A DNA stretch of 64,000 nucleotides from Actinostola sp. cb2023. Lineage: Eukaryota > Cnidaria > Anthozoa > Actiniaria > Actinostolidae. The DNA lies in the NCBI GenBank assembly GCA_033675265.1, contig JAUJYZ010001594.1, forward strand, positions 1-64,000, written 5' to 3'. Numbering within the stretch: the first letter of the stretch is position 1; each line of letters starts with the position of its first letter. Positions 58,736-64,000 of the stretch are shown here, piece after piece. The position numbers and the translations under genes are program-made. The notes beneath the pieces are model-generated. The model did no database searches, was not told where the DNA came from, and saw only the letters and a list, made by a program, of their open reading frames with translations.

Positions 58736-59907
58736 CTAAACCCACAGGTAGCCCAAGCTCACTGTTTGTGGCTATTATTAGAGATATATTTGACTAAACG
58801 AAACATGGAATAACATCGTTGAATTTTAATAAAATCCAATAAGACTTACATGGTGTCTTCTTTATATACTTGGTTATCCTCCTGCTGAGTTACAGCGAAT
58901 TTCGTTAAGGTTTAGCTGCTTTTCCCTTGCCACTCATAAGAGGAGGAAAGGTAGGAAGCGAACGCCGCCAAGACGCCATCGGAGTGCTCAAGTCAATGCC
59001 AAATAACTCGTCGAAAAATGCTTCCAGCCCAAATATTCCTTCGCAGAGGGTTGAAGGGATAAATTCGCCACGCTCTCATGCCAACAGAATAAAACCGGCC
59101 GCTTTTTAAAAACCACAAGCCCCCAACGCGTTCCAGGAATCGGCTCCTCAAAATCCCAAATTGTTCGCGACCCCGAAAACTATGGACAGCAAAAGCCGTT
59201 AAAAAGAAGAGAGAGCCTGGACCGAGGACAAATCATAACTCTTACGGCCGGGTGGCTGTTGCCCAAAACTATACACTCCCCTACCCCCAAATTAACAGCC
59301 ACCACCCGTAAGAGTTATGATTTGTCCTCGGTCCAGGCTCTCTCTTCTTTTTAACGGCTTTTTTGCTGTCCATAGTTTTCGGGGTCGCGAACAATTTGGG
59401 ATTTTGAGGAGCCGATTCCTGGAACGCGTTGGGGGCTTGTGGTTTTTAAAAAGCGTGAGAGCGTGGCGAATTTATCCCTTCAACCCTCTGCGAAGGAATA
59501 TTTGGGCTGGAAGCATTTTTCGACGAGTTATTTGGCATTGACTTGAGCACTCCGATGGCGTCTTGGCGGCGTTCGCTTCCTACCTTTCCTCCTCTTATGA
59601 GTGGCAAGGGAAAAGCAGCTAAACCTTAACGAAATTCGCTGTAACTCAGCAGGAGGATAACCAAGTATATAAAGAAGACACCATGTAAGTCTTATTGGAT
59701 TTTATTAAAATTCAACGATGTTATTCCATGTTTCGTTTAGTCAAATATATCTCTAATAATAGCCACAAACAGTGAGCTTGGGCTACCTGTGCTAAACCGG
59801 CCAAGGGAAAAGTCGGCAGGAAATCAAATCCAGAACTGACTTTGTTCGACGCCGGCAAATTCACCTTGGAAATTTTAAGACGAATTACATCTCCACGGAG
59901 AATATGA
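58720..59907 (+). pseudogene. Short open frame split by the palindromic element
   Basis: 58720-58742 reads ATG plus six further codons and two bases. After the element and one copy of CTAAACC, the frame resumes at 59799 in exact phase (AAA CC|G GCC AAG) and runs to a TGA at about 59907, about 43 codons in all. The clean rejoining suggests the element interrupted a coding or once-coding sequence. The protein is Lys- and Arg-rich at its start and unrecognised. Confidence 0.45.
58743..59791. mobile_element. 1049-bp near-perfect palindromic element, 7-bp TSD
   Basis: The left arm 58743-59247 and right arm 59292-59791 are almost identical in reverse complement with a spacer of about 45 bp. The left arm has an extra segment of about 21 bases near 59080-59100. 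The ends are CACAGGTAGCCCAAGCTCAC and inverse. CTAAACC flanks both sides (58736-58742 and 59792-59798). A 7-bp duplication would fit P- or Dada-type elements, but no transposase is present. The frames in the arms are mirror images and not genes. Confidence 0.9.
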
Positions 59908-60075
59908 TTTATCTTCTCCAAGACATCTTCTTGAAGAGAGAGGGCGACGACATTTAGAGAGAATCACCCCCCTCGCCTTAGTCCCCCGCGGTTAATTAAC
60001 CCCCACCACAGGTAACCCAATATCCTCGGAACCTCCTCGGATAAAACGCCGTAAGAAGAGGCTACAAGTAGCTTA

Positions 60076-62636
60076 CAAAATATATCGATCCCAAAACACA
60101 CTATAAAATAGATCGACCTCTTATCCTAAGTTATTAAAACACCTCACAGCACTCAAACAACTACTAATCTTTATTTCTTGAGTATAATTGGGAGTTCGAT
60201 ATTCTTAAAACCCATTCCTGAAGCAAAAATCGAACTACATACAGTCATTCCCAAAAATGTTGTCCAGATGAAAAGACTACAATAAAGTCACCATCCTCGG
60301 AAACCCAGGGGCATGTAAAGTCACGTGATTCATTATGTTTTCAATTTCTGCGCGCTGCCGGCTGCGAGTTGATACCAGCGCCGGCAATTGAAATTCCACG
60401 CGAGGAAATTGAAAACATATTGAATCACGTGACTTTATTGTAGTATTGTAGTCTTTTCATCTGGACAACGTTTTTGAGAATGACTGTATATACAAAATAC
60501 GGTTGAGCGTACCACAGGAAGCCCAACGTTTACAAAATGACATGACCACAAGAAGCCCAAAACATCGTTTAGACAAAATTTGATGATGGAAAGCCTGTGG
60601 GACTAGAGATTGCCCGGAGTTCCAGCTGGTATTTGGCAGTGCAACATATACTTAGGATAGAAAACCAGCGCGATATCAGGAGCCCATAAATATATATATA
60701 ATATAATATATTAATACAGCCGATTGCAAAAATTCTGTAAATCAAGTAATTAATAAAAAAATCAAAAAAGTCCTATCGGGTGCATTATGGGTAATACTAT
60801 TTTAGAGTTTTTACACAAAATATGCAGCAGAGACTTACAAACAACAAACTAGAGACTAAAACACATAACATTCTAGAGTTTCACCAATGTTGCTCGCGTG
60901 AAACATTTAAATTTAGGGAACTTTTTCAATTACCCATAATGCACCCGATATATGGTTGGGTTAAATATGGCTAACCCAGGGTAAAATCTTAATATATAAG
61001 AATTAACCCTTGGTTGGCGAATTTAAACCTGCGTTAGCGTTAACCCCGCTTTCGAACAACCGGGCCCAGCTGAACTTGATTTACAGAATATTTGCAAAGG
61101 GCTGTATATTACAGTCGAACCTCCCGTAAGCGACCACCTAAATCTAAATCTTTAATCTGCAAAGGTTGCCCATTAAGACATTTTGTTATTTTATTTTGTT
61201 ATTTTGTTATTTTATTAAGCTTATGGTTACGAAAGGTTCCATGCAATTTTTGCGCTATATAGGTATTAAATTATTATTATTATGCAACTACAGTGATTTG
61301 ACTTGGAACTGAAGTTTTCAGTGGTATTTTGGAAAACTTTTTTTTTCTCTGGTTTTGGTTTTTCGAAAAGCATAAACAAAAAAAAACAAAAAACGAAAAA
61401 CAACTGACAAAAACAAGTGTCCCTCCCCTCCCTTTATCAATTTGTTAAACTCGTGATCGAGGAAGGCTAGGTTACCTGGTCATCAGGGAGTCCTTCGAAT
61501 GAAAGGGACACCACGATTCGATCTTTACTCAACAAAAATATTCTTTGGTGAAAATAAATAAATAGAAGATGAAGGGAATCAGGTATGTTAGTTAACAAAC
61601 CGATAAAGTGAAACCTAGTTTCCTTCTGCGATCGAGTAATTTTGTGTCTGGTAAAGCTTGAAAGTTTTATAGTTCAAACTCGTGTTTGACAGAATTGCTT
61701 GTTATTATTGTGTTGTACGTTTTATTGACTAAATATACCTATTTATTCAGTTAATAAATGTGTCAGTAACATACATTTAGGACTTTAGAATATATAGATG
61801 TGATTTGAATGGACTTTGATAGTAGAAAGTTGACTTAAGCTTATATTATCTGAGGAGACCTCAAATGTTCAAGTCACGATATTTAATACCTATATGCTAA
61901 TAAGAATTTCATTACTCAGACTTTATCTACCTGGATTGTTTAGAATTCCTAGAATTCCCTTGCACTTTGTTGTATTACCTTTGTAAAGGTCCATTTTTAT
62001 TCGAGATGTATTGCATACCCAGGTACATTTTCTGGTAGGTACATTTTGTGGTAGCCAGAACATGTCCCTTTTCTGTTTGAAAACTCAAAATAATAAGGTG
62101 CTAAAACTTCATGCATGGCAAGGCGAATCCTGGTGCACTGCGAATAATAACCAATCAACACAGTCCATGGTAACAGTGATGGCTGTAACGATAACACCAA
62201 TTGAGCTACTATACATGTACACCTGTTTTCAAAAACATTGTCCATTTACAAAATACAAAATAGTAAAAAGGAGTTAATTAGAGAAACAAAAGAAATTCAA
62301 TCCTGCAGAACTGTGGCTCATTGTTTCTCTAATCAATTCCTTTTTTAAAATACTATTTACCATTTTGCATTTTGTAAATGGACAACGTTTTGAAAACAGG
62401 TGTATGTATATGAATCTCAGATAAAAGTAGGCCTTTAAGTTCAATTTCTTGCTCGTCATGTATCATATCTGACCATCCATCAAATTTAATTTTAATTTTA
62501 AATCAAATTTATACTGGTTTGATGTTTCTGAAGTACAGTTGTGTACATGTACAATAAGTTATAACTCTTTTGCTTGTGTTGACAGTTTGCTCTAATTTCT
62601 TCTTCAATTTGAAATGCAAGACTGACATATATCTTT
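60076..62636. repeat. Intergenic with three MITEs, no gene
   Basis: 60242-60486 is mariner-type MITE copy 3, with an extra stretch of about 34 bp at 60288-60321. 60717-61105 has ends ACAGCCGATTGCAAAAATTC and inverse with an inner pair GGGTGCATTATGGGTAAT. 62220-62402 has ends CACCTGTTTTCAAAAACATT and inverse, flanked by TA. Two CCACARGAAGCCCAA motifs lie at 60512 and 60546. The sequence before 62637 is AT-rich and may be the 5' leader or an intron of the zinc-finger gene. Confidence 0.7.
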
Positions 62637-63937
62637 ATGGATGGGAATGAGCATTCTGGTGGCACAGTAGAGGTACATATTAATCTCAATGGACAAACGT
62701 TTGTAGGAACTATGGAAAGAAATGATCATAAACTAACAGAAGAGACTCCAAAAGAACAAGTTGAAGATGAACAAGCTATGTCTTCTAATTCTCTTAATTC
62801 TGAAATACGTCTGCATTCCTTGCCAAATATGGAAGTCCATATTCTTCATGAATCTCCACATGGGAGTGATACAGAGGATATAAGTTCTACAAGTAACCTT
62901 GACAACCATTCTGATGTATGTGTAGCAGGCGATGTTACTTGTACATCTGCAGTGTTGCTATCAGACACTTTGTCAATGAGTTCCTCAAGTTTGACAGGCA
63001 TTTCACAGGCAGTGGTGTTAGCCACTCCTGTTTTATCAGCAATCTGTCCGTCATCAGATTCTATTGAAGACATCAATGATGATGAACACCATAATAGTTT
63101 GCTAATCTCAAAAAGTGAAGCAAGTGAAATGCTCATCCCAAAGACTGAACCAACACAAGAGCTGGATGATCCTTGCATTGGGGTAATTATCCTCATTTAA
63201 CTTTGCTACTTGTAAAAGCTGGTTATATACAGTAAATACTTTATTTTTCTCTCTCTGTAGCTTACAACATCTTCCACTGGAATGACCAACAGTGTTACAA
63301 CAACAGCATCAGAAGGTATCGTTGTTACTGCACACCAAACTAGTATGTGTTACCTGAGACAGATCTTTGACCATGACCAAGTGACCCAACAAGGACAAAT
63401 GCAGACACTTGCTCATGGAGTTGCATCACACAACCTTCCTGAACTACAGCAGTGCAAATGGCAAGGTTGTTGTCAACATTTCTTATCGTTAGAAGACCTT
63501 GTACGTCACGTAAATGAGTATCACATAAGAACAGATAAACATTCAGAGTTCTGCTGCTATTGGCAAGGATGTGCTCGCAACGGTAAAGGATTCAATGCCA
63601 GATATAAAATGCTTATTCACATGAGAACTCACACTGGAGAAAAGCCACACAAATGTCACCATGAAGACTGTGGCAAATCTTTTTCTCGGCTTGAAAACTT
63701 AAAGATTCATCAGAGATCGCACACAGGAGAGAGACCATATGTGTGTCCTATCGAAGGATGTGATAAAAGGTATTCTAACTCTAGTGATAGGTTTAAACAC
63801 ACCAGAACACACTATGAAAGAAAACCGTATCACTGTCGGATTGAGGGTGTGAAAAATGCTATACCGATCCAAGCTCTCTGAGAAAACATCTCAAAACACA
63901 TCATGGACAGGACGTACATATTGAAGAACAAGAATGA
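62637..63937 (+). CDS. GLIS2-like zinc-finger transcription factor, frameshifted in finger 5
   Basis: Exon 62637-63182 joins 63261-63937 through a 78-bp GT-AG intron in phase 0. The first half is acidic and Ser-rich with no fold. The second half has five GLI/GLIS-type C2H2 fingers: CKWQGC..., CYWQGC..., CHHEDC..., CPIEGC... and a fifth. The strings [40 protein letters not shown] and [15 protein letters not shown] are typical of GLIS2, a nuclear DNA-binding regulator. In the fifth finger one base is missing at 63846 (GAGGGTGT), so the frame as written ends at 63881. Supplying one base restores a Cys and the [10 protein letters not shown] segment and gives 408 codons ending at 63937. An upstream exon may exist. 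Sequencing error is the simplest reading. Confidence 0.88.
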
Positions 63938-64000
63938 ATATTTAATAGAATACATAAATATAACCTTAGTTATTAACACAGGATGGTCAAATGAAATTCT
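63938..64000 (+). other. Start of the zinc-finger gene 3' UTR
   Basis: AT-rich sequence after the TGA. No canonical AATAAA is visible before the window ends, although ATAAATATAA lies at 63954. The window closes here. Confidence 0.4.

Larger units (their letters stand above)
54978..60075. mobile_element. 5.1-kb nest of foldback elements with outer inverted repeats
   Basis: 54978-55089 (AGCTACTTGTAGCCTCTTCT to the GGGGGACTAAGGCGAGGGGG end) returns inverted at 59966-60075. Inside, 55545-55670 returns inverted at 57448-57568. Further inside, and between the arms, lie the elements at 55963-57210, 57580-57793 and 58743-59791. No transposase is recognisable. It looks like successive insertions into one large foldback or composite transposon; the outer ends are approximate and no target duplication was found. 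Confidence 0.7.

Noticed and set aside
58927..59541. Frames in the palindrome arms (plus strand, 60 and 74 codons)
   Set aside because: They are mirror images of the same inverted sequence and contain no domain.

Overview
The window is a eukaryotic, animal nuclear contig. It has multi-exon genes with GT-AG introns, a GLIS-type zinc-finger gene, a myosin essential light chain, an EGF/sushi/HYR/Ig mosaic secreted protein and very many foldback and MITE-like repeats. The mix fits an anthozoan cnidarian, perhaps a stony coral. That assignment is inference from protein style and repeat style, not proof.

Layout. 1-7365: tandem satellite with a unit of about 109 bp, heavily corrupted and worse after about 4650. 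7366-12608: no confident gene; a 774-bp MULE-like element with 9-bp target duplications, other inverted repeats and one weak candidate exon. 12609-18987: a complete DNA transposon (6.4 kb, 6-bp target duplication GTTGTG, TIRs built from 20-bp iterations). It encodes an IS3-like DDE transposase on the plus strand and, on the minus strand, a spliced zinc-ribbon plus HECT-like E3 ligase gene that carries three single-base frame shifts. 18994-25355: non-coding, with several MITEs, a degenerate PHD finger inside a repeat, a long AAAG/AG microsatellite and a TTAA element.

25356-29141 (minus): one uninterrupted 1261-codon gene for a secreted-type beta-helix ectodomain joined to a multi-pass membrane domain. 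31424-43759 (minus): a 16-exon gene, reconstructed exon by exon, for a secreted mosaic protein of about 763 residues (EGF, sushi, HYR, ephrin-receptor-like, Ig); every internal intron is phase 1. One sushi exon end plus its splice donor has been amplified into about 16 copies of an 87-bp unit. 47404-51049 (plus): a six-exon gene for a 357-residue single-pass membrane protein with p130Cas-like YxxP tyrosine motifs. 53313-53765 (plus): an intronless myosin essential light chain. 54978-60075: a nest of foldback elements, including a 1049-bp near-perfect palindrome that split a short open frame. 62637-63937 (plus): a GLIS2-like transcription factor gene with a one-base loss in the last zinc finger.

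The host genes show no operon-like logic and look unrelated in function. The two transposon genes form one unit, and the most interesting system here is that E3-ligase-bearing transposon. Several genes share single-base homopolymer shifts, so assembly accuracy must be considered throughout. Exon joins were deduced from splice consensus, reading phase and domain continuity only.
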